Made by a program: the position numbers and the translations under genes. From Liolophura sinensis (Eukaryota; Mollusca; Polyplacophora; Chitonida; Chitonidae): a DNA stretch of 64,000 bases. Position 1 is the stretch's first letter. Every line of letters begins with the position of its first letter. The notes under the pieces are model-generated. The model saw nothing but the letters and a program-made list of their open reading frames with translations, did not search any database and had not been told where the DNA came from. The stretch is from NCBI RefSeq assembly GCF_032854445.1, contig NC_088302.1:23573788-23637787 (forward strand), given 5' to 3'. Below are positions 36,626-49,292 of this stretch, one piece after another.

Positions 36626-38833
36626 ATGGACAAAACATTACCAATTCAGAAACTAGTTGACGGTTAAATCGCATTCTAATCCCCTACCCCCATCAACCAT
36701 GCATCTATATAAATATAAGGGACATAATAATGATGGAATGCATGCGATTCCAGCATATAAAATATACACGGAAAGTATACATGTTGTCCATATTGTTGTT
36801 CAATCATATTTCTACGAACGTGACAATGATAGGCCCCAGGGTCACGAAGCGAATTTAGACTTAAGTCAAAACTTCAGTCATTAAACTTCGTTTGTTTCCT
36901 GTTGTTTTAGCTGAAATTTGTTTTACAATAACTGAACCAGAATTTACATTGTCAAGCATTATTTTAATCTCGTTACTTACGAAATAACAATTTTAAGGCG
37001 ATTTGAAATTTTGACCTAAGTCTAAGATTGCTTTGTGGTTCGGGGACCTGGCCTACACAATGCAATAACTTCAAACGGTAGTGATCTGTAGTTTTTTTTT
37101 TATGAAAATTGAGCCAGAAAAAATGAATTTACTGGACCGTAAATATTCAAAATGTCCTCGAGGATTGCTCTAACATAACTCTACCAGGGCTTGACCATTT
37201 TCTCAGCTTAGCTCCCACGTAAATCTCTTTGAATCGTTACACTGACTTGTAGCTGGGACTCTACCACTTGCACCGTCTTCAAGCTGCCAACGCCACAAAA
37301 ATAGGTTTCCGGTAACCTTGAAGTAAATCTAAATTCTTATCACCTCACTGCTCCTAAACAGTAATTACCAGACTGGAACTAGCACAAATCGAACCCACAA
37401 ATCCACACGGACAGCATTAATACACCAGAAAAGACCGAGTACCAGGTTAATGAATGGAAGAGTATAGATAAGTATTAATGAAAACTGCGCTGGGAAGAAA
37501 TTATGAAACACAACTCTGACGTAATTTTCTGACTGTACACTGGATAATAATGTTTATTGTCTTGAATCCATTCTTCAGGAGCACAAATGTTTCTCCATCC
37601 ATGGAACTGATTAGATATCACATCAGTCACATAACACTGTCTATGACGAATGCCTGACATAGTTGTACACAACAAGTGTGATACAAAGTGTATTAATTCA
37701 GAAGATCAGGACAGCAAACCAATACACTAGTTATTTATCCAAACGAGCTGCAATATTCTTAAGTGTTGTGCAGAAATATTGAATGTCACCTATGGTCAGA
37801 CAAAGTACCACAGTACAACTCTCTGGCAGACAGGGCACTGCGTTCAACAGTCACGGAATTTACCTAATATATAAGCTATTTCTGTTGTTTTATTTGCTCA
37901 CTGCGCAATATCCACACGCCGCTAAGCGTTGCATTGTTAAATGGCACACTGATTGATGTCATATTGCATTTGACGGTCGTGTTGTACATTGCATAGAATA
38001 ACACCATCTTTACCATCTTGTGATATTGCAGTCACTGCGCATCAGAGTACCTTGCCTGCGTCTACATTTGTCCCATACCTCTCAGAGCTGAAGGCTTTGT
38101 ACGTTCGCGGTCATTGCCCCACCGGTACATTTTAGCAGTTGACGCACGTGTTCTTAACATTCATCACATATTTGTTGTCGTTTTCCATTCCGTCATTTCA
38201 GACCATTACTCCTCTTCATCTTATTTCTCGCACCTGCACTCCATGTTTTTGTGTCGATATATAGTGTCATTGTGCATTCGATGACATGTTCGTTTCAATA
38301 ATGCACAGCACCCTCACATATCCGTATTTTGACAATACACACTGATAAGTCTTTGTTATTCCACATCGCGGATTTACTTTGTCACTTGCCTACTGATTAC
38401 ACAGTTAAGTCATTTGGCATAAACACTTCAACAAATTATGATTTACAGAACTTATTCATGTTCTTTGAGGCAAATTCCCAGTCCAGCTGGGGTTAACTGC
38501 TTCAAGCACAAGTTCTGAAATTTGGTTAGACCAAATTCACTGAAACCAATGTCTTTGCTCTTTGCCGGCCAGGTCATTTGATAGTATATTAGTGTAGCCT
38601 GACATCATATTGGGGCAGTTCCCATCTTAATGGAGCACAAGGGTGGTACAAAACGAACCTGAAACTCGTCACGAAAAGTTTCAAAATTAAGTTTATGGGA
38701 ATGTTTTGGGTTTTTTTTTTCATTTCCTTTTTCTGGTCAAAATTATATCACGCGCCTGAGAAATATGTCTCATTTCAGATTTCTTCTGATTTGGGTTCAA
38801 ACTCTAGCTTCAGCTAGGTCACTCAGATTCTTG
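36626..38833. other. Gene-free stretch downstream of gene A
   Basis: The 3' untranslated region of the minus-strand gene ending at 38834 should begin here, but no polyadenylation signal could be chosen with confidence. No other exon is supportable. Confidence 0.4.
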
Positions 38834-39393
38834 TCACAATTGTGTTGATTCTGTCCTTTGGTTTTCATTGCTTTTGTGCCTTTCAAGCGCCTCTGGACGA
38901 GCCGAATGGTTGTAAGACGATTTGTATGGATTGTGTATGGTATCGTATGATGGCGGTGACAACCCGACCAAGGAATCAGCCATAATAATTTTTGAAGATG
39001 GATGAGGGCTCTCTACGAAGACAGGGGCGGGATCCCCGGGGGAATAGGGTGGAGGAGCAGAGGAAGGGTACTGGTGATTACTGTCGTAAGATGGTGGCGA
39101 TAGCATGAATATACGGCTTTCCGGTAGGCGGTGCGCAGGTCTGATCACATGACCTCTGTCACCTGTCGTCGATGCCCTTCGACTGGATTGCCCCCCGACA
39201 GTGGTGAGGATTCTTTGGTGAATGTCGGCTAAGCTCTCATTTGACCTCTTCCTGCGACATTTGAAGGATCCTGTCTTCATAAGGATAGCACGGATTGTGA
39301 GCAATGCCAGTGCTAAAATCCCAAACATGAGGACGAAGTTTGCCGTCGTCATCTTTCCCATCCCTTCCTCCGCCTGTTCTTCATCTTGTTGCT
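38834..39393 (-). CDS. Gene A, last exon: transmembrane helix and PPxY-rich cytoplasmic tail
   Basis: This 560-nt terminal exon encodes about 186 residues. An acidic stalk (EQQDEEQAEEG) leads to one hydrophobic helix (TANFVLMFGILALALLTI), a basic stop-transfer segment (KCRRKR) and a tail with three PPxY motifs: SPPSYDS, APPPYSP and SPPSYDT. The acceptor is ctcattttccacag (AG at 39394-39395), entering after the first codon base; the stop is TAA-terminated after STQL. PPxY motifs are known ligands of WW domains, notably in NEDD4-family ubiquitin ligases, so a type I membrane protein subject to ubiquitin-dependent trafficking is inferred. The tail aligns with that of gene B (52337-52830), and both exons enter in the same phase. 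Upstream exons lie at higher coordinates and were not found. Confidence 0.8.
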
Positions 39394-41144
39394 CTGTGGA
39401 AAATGAGATGTTAAAATATACTTTTACGTTCTTCTGCACTACGTACACGACCAATCAACTAACACTTGGCTGGTTGGTTTGTACGTTTTGTCACTCTGGG
39501 ACAATATCGCGCGTATGCTTAGTCCTATAGGCCTATACAGAACAATATGTATTTGCTGTCTTCAAAAACGAACAGTCGTTTATTGTAAATAAAATCTTTG
39601 TCGACTTAAATATCAAATCGATGTCAACGTACGGTTGTTACAGTCTGATAATTACCCGAAGCAATAGGATTAACTTTAATACGGCTTTAAGGCCTGTAAG
39701 ATATTTGCAACCATCTTCACTGAATACATAGGCCTAATGTTTTTTTCTGAATTTCTTAATTGTCCAAAGTCGTCAAAATCAAAAAGGTCTGTATTTCATT
39801 TATTTATTTAATTCACACCTTGTTGTTATGAGATGCCGGAGAGATGCATTACCTCATTCAGGGTACGATAACTTACATATATAGATTTACCTATGCTGCG
39901 GAAGTCGTGACAGATTTAAATGGCACTACTACGATGTGTTTTGTACTCTGTTTGGTGTTTTAGCCAAATAGACTCGAGGCTGAAAGAGAATTATGTTGTG
40001 CGTTCTTTTTCTTTCGATGTCCCAATCCTTAAATTAAATATTAATGAATGCATATGTCTTTTAACATAGTACAACGTCATTCTACTCCTACGGAAATAGA
40101 GAGCGCAAAATTCCCCGCCCTTACTTCTGGTTAGAGGTCTGATTTTTCGTTTGTTATGAGATTGTTTTAAAGTTCTTTGTTGTTTGTTGGGTTGGGGAGG
40201 GGGCTGTGACCGTTATGTGAACACCCACACTTTCCAGCTACATATCAAAGGAAAACTTTCGCTTGGTTAAAAAAAACTATTTTAAGTACATGAGCAGGCT
40301 ATGATGCAGCCATTTTACCAAGAATCACACAAACGTTATATTTTACACGTATTAATGCAGGACACGTTCCGGAACTAACCTGACATTTTTGACAGGCATG
40401 AATACGTTCTATTTTCTAACCAACGCTGCAGTGAGTTAGGCAAGGAAGGTGTAGTTTGGCTAGCTTTGATGTGTTTTGTGAATTATTGTGGCTCTTGTCT
40501 GAAATTCGTGCACTGTCAAGGTCACGTACTCTCGGTCACCTCTCAAAAAACAGTTTTCTTGCTCACCGCAAATGGGAAGGGTTAACAACTGAATATCTAT
40601 AGCAGTAGTTAACTACAAATGATAATAGATTACACCACTTTAAACTGTGACAATGTAAGAAAGTTGAGTGAGCTGACGACACCCGCCTACCAAAACAGCG
40701 GGAGGGACTACTTGTGGACGCGGAGGTATCGCCAGAAACCTGCGCATAGTTTCACCTGCAGAAAGCCACAAGCTTCTTATGGAGGGCTGCGTGTAAAACT
40801 CGCAGGAGATTACATGAAATCTGAAATGCAGCTAAACGGAAGTAGCCACAGGAAGTTTTTTAATAAATGGTTAACAGTCAACCCTAATCTTCCGGATCAT
40901 GCAGTTGCAGGGAGACGTGAACGTCGCTCGGTTTTGCTTTATTTTATTAATTAAGGCTGCCTTGTGTATGTAGTAGCCGCATGAAGACGTGTGTCGTGCA
41001 GGACATCTGATGGTGCATACGTGTGATAAACGTGCTTTCGTTTCTTCACAGGAATCCCAACTGTAAACACTTCTGAGATGAATGCATATAAATTATAGAA
41101 AATAAAACAGATGCAGCAAAGAGACTATAAAACAAAAGCATGCA
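39394..41144. other. Gene-free stretch upstream of gene A last exon
   Basis: I searched the minus strand for a phase-1 CUB exon like those of gene B and found none. A 111-codon plus-strand frame (40619-40954) has no recognisable domain. A possible tiny minus exon near 40689-40758 has splice-like ends but the wrong exit phase. Confidence 0.35.
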
Positions 41145-41232
41145 GCGATCACTGTGTGATAGCTGGCAAATGGTCACACGTAACCGGTGAAATACGGCGC
41201 CTTGTCAAATTACCACAGTTAGGGTTTTATTC
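41145..41232 (-). repeat. Unnamed dispersed repeat R1, copy 4
   Basis: The reverse complement gives aaaaccctaactgtggta, gccgtatttcaccggtta and gtgtgaccatttgccagc. This is the best-preserved match to the copy at 42820. Confidence 0.8.
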
Positions 41233-41479
41233 TAGAAAGTATTCACTAAACATTAAAGTACTCCGTACCTGCCTTCTGATTTAGGTATTCCGAATTGCCT
41301 AGGTATACACCATATCAGTTTTAGTCGGTTTTCGGACATGTGTATGCGCAGAAATGTTTAGCATTGTGTGAACACAACGAATACGCCTAAATATGGGATT
41401 TGATTTGCCCCAAGTGAAGGGCATGTTGGCAGTGTATTGTGTTGGCCTACTGGCTTGCAACCGGAAATGTAATCAATTT

Positions 41480-41481
<2 letters not shown>

Positions 41482-41576
<95 letters not shown>
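41482..41576. repeat. (AT)n microsatellite
   Basis: About 47 TA dinucleotides without interruption. Confidence 0.97.
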
Positions 41577-41578
<2 letters not shown>

Positions 41579-42599
41579 GTCACTGCGACTGTTGAAATAC
41601 ACAGGTGAGCTTCCCATTTCACCTGAATTCAGTTATCTTACACGGGGAGTTACGAACCAGTTAGAATTAATGGTGATTTTACAACAAATCTGCCTAATGA
41701 CCTTTGGTCGTAAGTATAAAGACATCTATATGTTATACTTATAGAAAATCAATTATTTTCACCATGAAAACAATGGACCTCCTCCAAACGTCATATTTCT
41801 GAACTGAACAGTGCTTACTGATATTATCACTGGTTGATTCACTAAATTACCACATATATAATAACACTATAACACATTCGTCCTGCATTCTGTGTTTTAC
41901 CGTCCATCCACAATCGGTTAAACACGAAATCGTTTATTTTCCAAATTTCACTGTTTATCAAAAGAACCATTGAACTGCATGTACCAGATGGTTAATGGGG
42001 TCTGTCTTAATGACACTAATATTATTGATCGGTTATTCGATTATTCGATTTTATTTATATGTTAATGATATCGCTCATTTAAAGGATTTATATTAAAGAA
42101 GTACAGTATGCATGAGTGAATTTCCAAATTAAAACTATAATATGCCGTCATTCTTATTTAGTGTACAGGGTGGCGCAGTGCGTTACAGGTCAGTGTTTTA
42201 AGGGGAGTGTCATGACTGGTGAATATAATGTTAGGGGTAAAGAGGTCAGTTGTAGACATAATCCAGAGTCAAAGCTCTCACCGGTCTAGAACGGACGACC
42301 CGCGGTCATCAACGGTCAGCAAAGTCCACAGGTTATATGGTCACGTATTACAACTTAGATACAGAGCGCATGCGCAATCTTGTGAAGTCCCACTCAGTGT
42401 CGGTGAGAGATATCAGTGCACACGAAATATTGACATAAGACTGCGGTGTGGAAAATTGCATTATCTCTGTAAAAGGTAAAACAAATGACTTACCCCTTGA
42501 AGTGAGAGTGTAAAATATATGTATCTCTTTCGAAGATCAAGCAAATCTTTGAGCCACCTTAACAGAGTATATCTAGATCAGGACACGTACCCCCCCCCC

Positions 42600-42910
42600 C
42601 CCCCTTACCCATCCTCGAGGCCTAGTTCCTTGGCATAGTTTGAATGTGTTAGGTGTGTATTAAATCTAACAACAAAACAGCATTTTGAGTGATTTTAGAT
42701 CAGTGACGTCTAATATATTGCAGTTAACATAACTGCCATATTTTTTACCCAGCTCTGCATAAGCCATGGTGTCAGGAGGCGTGTTATTTGCTACTATTTA
42801 CATGTACACTTAGAATGAAATCCTAACAGTGGGGTAAATTAACAAGAGGCCGTATTTCACCGGTTACGAGTGACTGTTTGCCAGCTATCACACTGTCCTC
42901 GCTGTTCTGG
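42600..42910 (+). repeat. Unnamed dispersed repeat R1, copy 5 with longer 5' part
   Basis: Ttagatcagtgacgtcta and aatatattgcagttaaca match 27766-27800. They are followed by ggggtaaattaacaagag, gccgtatttcaccggtta and tgtttgccagctatcaca. Confidence 0.75.
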
Positions 42911-43644
42911 TTTTACTCTCTATGTTTGAAGTCCTTTATATTTAGATCCACATGACATAGATGAGATATATGTAAGTGAACTCGGTGAGAGCCTGGGTTG
43001 TATATATACAGGATAGCAAGAAAATACCTGAAATAGTTGTCGTTAACAATGTCTGGGATTCATTTTCATGGCACATGATATAATGTTGCGTTAATGAAGA
43101 AATGAAGGACTTTTGTACTGACGTGAATATTGAAGATATCGATCTACTCATTAACATGGAAATATTGGGAATATTGGCAGAAAACTAATAACATCTTACA
43201 CAAACACATGTCGCAAAGGGCCCCTTGCAACTCGATGGGAAATCGTCTCACTGTCGCTCAGGCAGATTGCCAACCTGCTCACAGTGACAGATCGTCTAAG
43301 AAATGAACCAAGGGCTTCCCCGGTATAAAAAAGCAAAAAAAAAAGTTTATAGGAATCGAACTCGTTATCCTTTCCGACGCAAGGATTTGAGCGAACGCAT
43401 GGTACAGCGAATGTGGAAAACCCAAGAAGCCAAGAAATGTTATAGTGAATGTAGAGTTCTTGAACTTCCAAACTATTTCTTTTTTTTCGATTTATGAAAA
43501 TACGCTTGCGTGAACCAACAAGATTCTTCGTTATATCTTACTACTCCGTACTTCTAACTACTAGACACCAAATATGTGGAAATGATTTTGGTTCACGTAA
43601 TCATGTTTTTATTATGAAGGTAATTCCCTCAGGAAAACGCTTTA
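42911..43644. other. Gene-free stretch
   Basis: Minus-strand open frames at 42942-43157 and 43196-43471 have an acceptor-like site each but no donor partner or domain. Confidence 0.35.
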
Positions 43645-44165
43645 AATATGGATGGAACGTAACTTCTCATCTTGAGGATGAACGTAATTTCTCACCGTAA
43701 GGATGGAACGTAACTTCTCACCGTGAAGATTGGCTTAACTTCTCACCGTGAGGATGGAAAGGAACTTCTCACGGTGAGGATGAAACGTAATTTCTCACCG
43801 TGAAGATGAATGTAGCTTTTCACCGTGAGGATGGAAGGTGACTTCTCAACGTGAGGATGGACGTAACTTCACACCGTGATCAAGGAAAGGAACATCTCAA
43901 CGTGAGAATGGACGTAAGTTCTCACCGTGAGCAAGGAAAGGAACATCTCAACGTGAGGATGAACGTAACTTCTCACCGTCAGGATGGAACCAAAATTCCC
44001 ACAGTGAGGATGGAAAGTACCATTTTAGCGTGAGGATGGAAATTAAGTATCTAGTCACCGTAAGGTTGTAAGGTAACTTTCCAGTGCTTGGGTGTAAAGT
44101 AACTTCTTGTCGCAAGGATCGAATGTAGCTCCTCAACGTCAGGATGGAATGTAATTTCTCACCAT
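43645..44165. repeat. Minisatellite, 25-27-bp unit, about 20 copies
   Basis: Units of the type ggatggaacgtaacttct plus caccgtga, with drift in the middle (aaggaacttctc, cgtaatttctc). Divergence rises toward the right end. Confidence 0.93.
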
Positions 44166-44364
44166 ATACACAGAGAAAATAGCGTCCCAGCGTACTGTAA
44201 AATGAATCTGCCGATTTTAACAATGAAAGGTACAAAGAAAACTAATTAACATTAGATTAACACTCTGAATTGCAAGCATGGGTAGGTAATATTGCAAAAA
44301 AATAATGATATTGTGCCGGTGGTTTTATCTAAGCACCAATAATGCCATGTTAAAAGATAGGTAA

Positions 44365-44407
44365 GTATATCCCTACCGTGCCGTAAAGCGTCACAGTAGG
44401 GATATAC
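44365..44407. repeat. Perfect 12-bp inverted repeat with 19-nt loop
   Basis: Gtatatccctac (44365-44376) and gtagggatatac (44396-44407) are exact reverse complements. They lie 200 bp to the right of the minisatellite. Confidence 0.85.
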
Positions 44408-46132
44408 GGTTATTTTGCACTGAGATGTTATGTTGTTGTCATGACGAAACTGGAAAAACTGAGTATATTCTATCTGTGCATGTGGTGAGTACTCATTGTC
44501 CATGTTTGCGGTGACCAGTTGTATCAAGCCCCAACCTCCATTCAGGAATGGTTTGGGTTACGCACCGTATCGGTACGTCAGACGTAATCATCACTGATAT
44601 AGAATGTATAAATATATGACAACAATCACTGTCACTGTGTTCAAACGGTCGTTATATCCAACACTGTACTCCATAAATCGTTGTTACATATGTGTTTATT
44701 TTTGCCGTTACGCGCGGAAATGTGGACAGTGTGAACAGATACTATACATATATATATATATATATAATACATCCCTCTTCCTCTAGTTATATTTATGCAT
44801 TGGGGAATACATTAAAATAGATACAGTAGTGACACAATAACATTCCTCCAACAAAAAAACACTCCGAAAATGACTCTCATGAATTATATCTTGTAGACAT
44901 CGCATTGTACCTAGAGGTCTTTATTAACTGTGCCTACCATTTCATTGCACGAGGAATGTATAGATCACTTGCAGATATATGGTACATACCTTAATGTTAA
45001 ATAAAATGGCCAAGGTTGAACAGGTTATACTGTCCGTCATGTTAAGTGCATTGCCTTAATTTGCATAACACATATACATGTACCCGAAGTCGTATATAGG
45101 CCATAGGTTTGACCAGGCAAGCTGACTTTCTAAGCAGGTTATTGTGCTATTAAAGAGACCAATCAACAGATCACAATAAAACATACAGATCTGTACTCCT
45201 TCAATCCTGTCTTTACCCGGCCTTGATAAGCGTAGTAAAACGCTGTAGGATATAGGCTACCTTTATAATTTCCCTTCTCCCTCAATATGTCTCGCAATAA
45301 CTGGCTTTCCCCGCCTCTACATCTCGCATTAGGTATATTTCAGACGAACTTGCAATACCTATGGGTCATATACTTTATATGCATATTTTAGATCAGATAT
45401 AAGTACTTTATTAAGGGGGCATTCGCCAGTCATAATCCCACTCCCACTCCGATGATTTACTGTATTTATGTAATGAGCCGAAGATTGCAGTGGCAGTTAG
45501 CTATACATTTATATAGTTATACTGAAGTGAATTTGAAAATTGTTTGGTGAATTGGGCCAGAGGCCGCAGTCGATGTGAACTCAATATAATGTTGCCGTCC
45601 ACAATTACATGAAAATTAACATACCAACAGAGTTTCCCTATATATAGCTACACGCATAAACGGTTTGCTCCCTTTCATAGTGCTTTGGTGAGAAAATACT
45701 GGTCCGAATACGTAAGGTTGTTTTTATCCAGTTGTACTCAATATCGTATGATATGATTTGGATTAATATTAATATTTTCAATAGTCTGCCCTGTTGAATA
45801 ACAGGAATAGTTCTAAATACAAATTGGTTTGAATAACGCACAATATTTCCCATGTGACGTTAAATTTATGATCTGATTGTGTCCCAGCTGTACTTGACAA
45901 CGGAATTAAAAAATTGCTTAAACGTATTAGCAAGTGTCAATTCACCATATAGCTGCCAGTAACATAGTATAATAACTGATAAGTTTCCATCCCAATAATG
46001 GATTATTATTGGATGCACGTAACGCTTGATAATCCAATATGGAGCCATGTATCAACACCTTGCCTATAAGGACATCAACAATTTACCAATTTACCTTAGC
46101 TGCTATTCATTAAACTACGGCATAATAGCTGA
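44408..46132. other. Gene-free stretch
   Basis: Includes a short (TA)n run at 44746-44767. No exon is supportable. Confidence 0.4.
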
Positions 46133-46352
46133 GGGGGCCTCCCTGGCCGAGTGGGTCGCAGGAGCCTTTCACCAATGCGATTTTTGTGAGTTCAAGTCCA
46201 GCTCATGCTGGTTTCCTCTCCGGCAGTACGTGGAAAGGTCTGTCAGCAACCTACGGATGGACGTGAGTTTCTTGCCCGGTTTCATCTCACCATAATGCTG
46301 GCCGCCGTCGTATAAGTGAGATATTCTTGTGTACGGCGTATAACACCAATCA
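46133..46352 (+). mobile_element. SINE family 1, nearly complete, deleted in the head
   Basis: Ggggcctccctggccgag, then a jump over the gcgctagcgcagcg segment, then ttcaagtccagctcatgc, gccgccgtcgtataagtg and the tail. The loss within the head is about 30 bp. Confidence 0.85.
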
Positions 46353-46799
46353 CATCAAAATACCATAATAGCTAATAAATTTCCTTTACAGTCAGAAACT
46401 TTGTATCTTACTGTGGATGTAAGTGCCGGAGTCCAGATGACTGGGTACACGGAGGTCTGGTGTTGAGCGATTTAACCCGGCGTCCATTGTTCAATCAGTC
46501 AGTCACATCACCTTAGGCAACGGTTTCACAGCTTCTCCATCTGCATACGTGCAGTGCACTTGATATAGTGCTCAGACGTGTTGGGATACATGGTGCACGT
46601 TTACCTGCGCAACAATTTAGGTGTATATTCGCAATATCCAGGTGCGCCGGTCAAAGTTGTCATGTCGACATGCCACGAAAAGACGAGGACTGTCAGTGGT
46701 AAGGTGAACTTATCAGGTCCGGTAAATGAGCGTGGTTAAAAGTGATCCCACTCCCTATCTGACCGAGATCGTGTCTCACGCCGTCTCGCCAGCTACGAG

Positions 46800-47160
46800 T
46801 TAAGAACGGCTACCTGCGTGACGTCACACCTGTGTGTATGTTACCTGTGTATGTGTACGTGTACAGAGCTCGCCTCGGTCCTTGTCCGCAATCCACCTGA
46901 CGGCCCTCTCTCGTCGCACGCGCACACCTTCCGTGTTTTGGGGTAATCTGCCGGCCAGTCTCGATCTCACGGTCTCCCCCGGTGCTCGGGGCGTACGGAG
47001 AGGAAGTGTGCGCAGGGAAGAAGCTGGACTGGGCTACCTGTGCCGTCTCCCACAGTGCCCTACTGACAAAGGCTATGACATCAGAGTAATACAGATAAAC
47101 ATCCCCTCATTGCGGTGCCCTCAGAGCTATTACGGGAACCGCTAGTCAGGATTAGCGGGT
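46800..47160. promoter_or_regulatory. GC-rich island with a CRE-like palindrome
   Basis: A locally GC- and CpG-rich block in otherwise AT-rich DNA. It contains tgacgtca (46819-46826), the full cAMP-response-element palindrome. A plus-strand frame of 103 codons (46834-47145) crosses it, with Arg-rich, low-confidence composition. It may be a promoter or first exon, possibly of the minus-strand gene ending at 38834, but no transcript evidence is visible. Confidence 0.3.
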
Positions 47161-47489
47161 TAAAATTACTTACTATCGTGAAGCCCTCTCGTGGCTCTAT
47201 ATTTATATCCAGAAAGTGTATTGGTCGAGCAATTGAGATTCGTATCTACCGCTTAAGTTTATAGTGAGACCACCACAGGACAAATCAGCTGGCCCGACAC
47301 CGTCTGGCTTAGCTAATCTTTTCAATCATAGGCCATGAGGGACTTTATGTGACTATTACCGAAGTTTGATTCTAGTACCTAATTCATTTCACAAATTAGC
47401 TACACTTTTTTCTTTTCTCACTATTTTTTCCCGCTAATTTTAAATGTTTGTTTTTCCATTTAATTGATGTTTTAACGCCGTATGCAGTT

Positions 47490-47785
47490 AATATTTATTT
47501 ATTTATTTATTTGGTGTTTTACGCCATACTCAAGAATATTTCATTTATTCGACGGCGGCCAGCATTACGGTGTGAGGAAACCAGATAGAGCCCGGAGGAA
47601 ACCCATGGCCATCTGCAGGTTGCTGCAAGACGCCGACCGGGTTTATGTGTGGCGGTAAATGGACTTGTTCATGGCAGTAAACAACCGCTTGTCGACAGAT
47701 ACTTTCATGATTTAGATCTGCAGCCAAATCATCTAGAGCTGGATTCGAACCTGCGACCTCATTAGTCAGGGACAAATCGGCTTCA
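47490..47785 (-). mobile_element. SINE with family 1 tail and a different head
   Basis: The tail and body match family 1 (gtgttttacgccatactc, cgacggcggccagcatta, gaggaaacccatggccat). Beyond gcaagacgcc the sequence departs and ends in another tRNA-like head, with box B aggttcgaatccagct on the minus strand. Confidence 0.75.
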
Positions 47786-48447
47786 ACGAGATCATCATTT
47801 TAAACAAATGCGGCAGTGGGGACCTCAACTGATTTAAATACTTGACACTTTTAAGAAATGAACTCTTCTTATCTACCAAATATCTTTATTAATATTCGCT
47901 TGGCAATTTTTGTAGATTGTAGCAGTTTTAATCATCATCATTTAATCATCGTGCATATGTACCCAGACAAACTCTGATCAGTCCATATACCAACTGGTAA
48001 CAGACTGGTTACCTGCATGAGTTGGCTCTGTCTGAACAGCTAGGGAAGGGCCTATTCAGAGTACGAATCTGTTTCCCAGGCTGTAACACATAGAAATATG
48101 GATGGATATGTTTGGTCACAACTATACTTTAACAACCAGTTTTAAAAAATGCTGTAAACAAGCAGATACCAACTGGTAACAAATCATATAGCTACAGAAA
48201 CAGGTTGATAGCATCACCTTATACCAACGCTGTAAATGAGCATTTCAAAGCTGTAATATGTTGGTAATGCAAGGTAAGTCCCAGCTTAAGCACCCACCTG
48301 TGACAGTCTGCCTGAGAAACACAGGCCTATATAGTCTTTGAAAAAGAAATGTATAAACCTATATATTTCAACAGAATAATTCAATGATAACTTCTGTTTA
48401 CTTCAGTTCATGCCAAGGATCTAAGGAATGTTTTAATATGCCTACAA
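47786..48447. other. Gene-free stretch between SINEs
   Basis: AT-rich; the words ataccaactggtaacaga and gataccaactggtaacaa recur around 47987 and 48166, a weak local repeat. No exon is supportable. Confidence 0.4.
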
Positions 48448-48708
48448 GGGGCCTCCGTGGCTCAGTTGTTTAGCGTGCTAGCGCAGCGTAATGACCCAGG
48501 AGTCTTTCACCAATGCGGTCGCTGTGAGTTCAAGTCCAGCTCATGCTGGCTTCCTCTCCGGCCGTAAGTGGGAAGGTCTGCCAGAAACCTGCGGATAGTC
48601 GTGGGTTTCCCCCAAGCTGTGTCCGGTTTCCATCCACCATAATGCTAGCCGCCGTCGTATAAGTGAAATATTCTTGAGTACGGCGTAAAACACCAATCAA
48701 ATAAATAT
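48448..48708 (+). mobile_element. SINE family 1, full-length copy
   Basis: Ggggcctccgtggctcag through tacggcgtaaaacaccaa and tcaaataaat. It is collinear with the copy at 5465. Confidence 0.93.
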
Positions 48709-49096
48709 GCGTACGTAATAATATGTATTGGTGGCCCTTCCATGGACAACTGGAATGACAGTCTGATGTAAGTCAGACTTATTTTAGACTGACAAGCCTA
48801 TAAACTAGCTGATTTAACGAACAAATACTGCAAAACGATTTGTCCTCCTCTCAGTACAAATACTTCCCAAACAAATGCTCACATCTCACCAGATGACATA
48901 AGAAAGAGGTGACTTTTTCCATTACTTTTGTATACTTTTGTTTGTTTCTGTAATTGTCAGATGACCTGGAACCACAAACCATCATTATAGAGCAAAAGTT
49001 TTTAGTACATCTGTAAGAACCTAACAGGTTAAGAAATACACAACGATAATTGTGTATTTTGATAATTGCCCCCTCCCCCCTCCCCCCGCAATTACC

Positions 49097-49292
49097 GGCT
49101 CCACATCATACGTGAAGCCCTTGGCGACTGAGGACCCGCGATCGAGTCCAGCTCTTGCAGGTCCAAAAATTCACGGCTTTACGTAAGGGAATGGTCAAGC
49201 ACTTGGATAAACAAGTTCACTAAATTACACCAGCTATAAACTTGACTGCCGTAGTATATATGAAATATTCTTGCTTAAGACATCAATTACTG
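49097..49292 (+). mobile_element. SINE relic with family 1-like tail
   Basis: A box B-like cgatcgagtccagctctt, then much later tgccgtagtatatatgaa, atattcttgcttaagaca. Old and degenerate. Confidence 0.5.

Noticed and set aside
40619-40954. 111-codon plus-strand frame in a slightly GC-richer block
   Set aside because: No recognisable motif, no splice sites at plausible places, and no homologous counterpart in the window.
43196-43471. Minus-strand frame with an acceptor-like site, considered as an ectodomain exon of gene A
   Set aside because: No CUB signature, no donor, and the sequence looks repeat-like.
46834-47145. 103-codon Arg- and Ser-rich plus-strand frame
   Set aside because: Open mainly because the block is GC-rich and poor in stop codons; kept only as a possible regulatory block.
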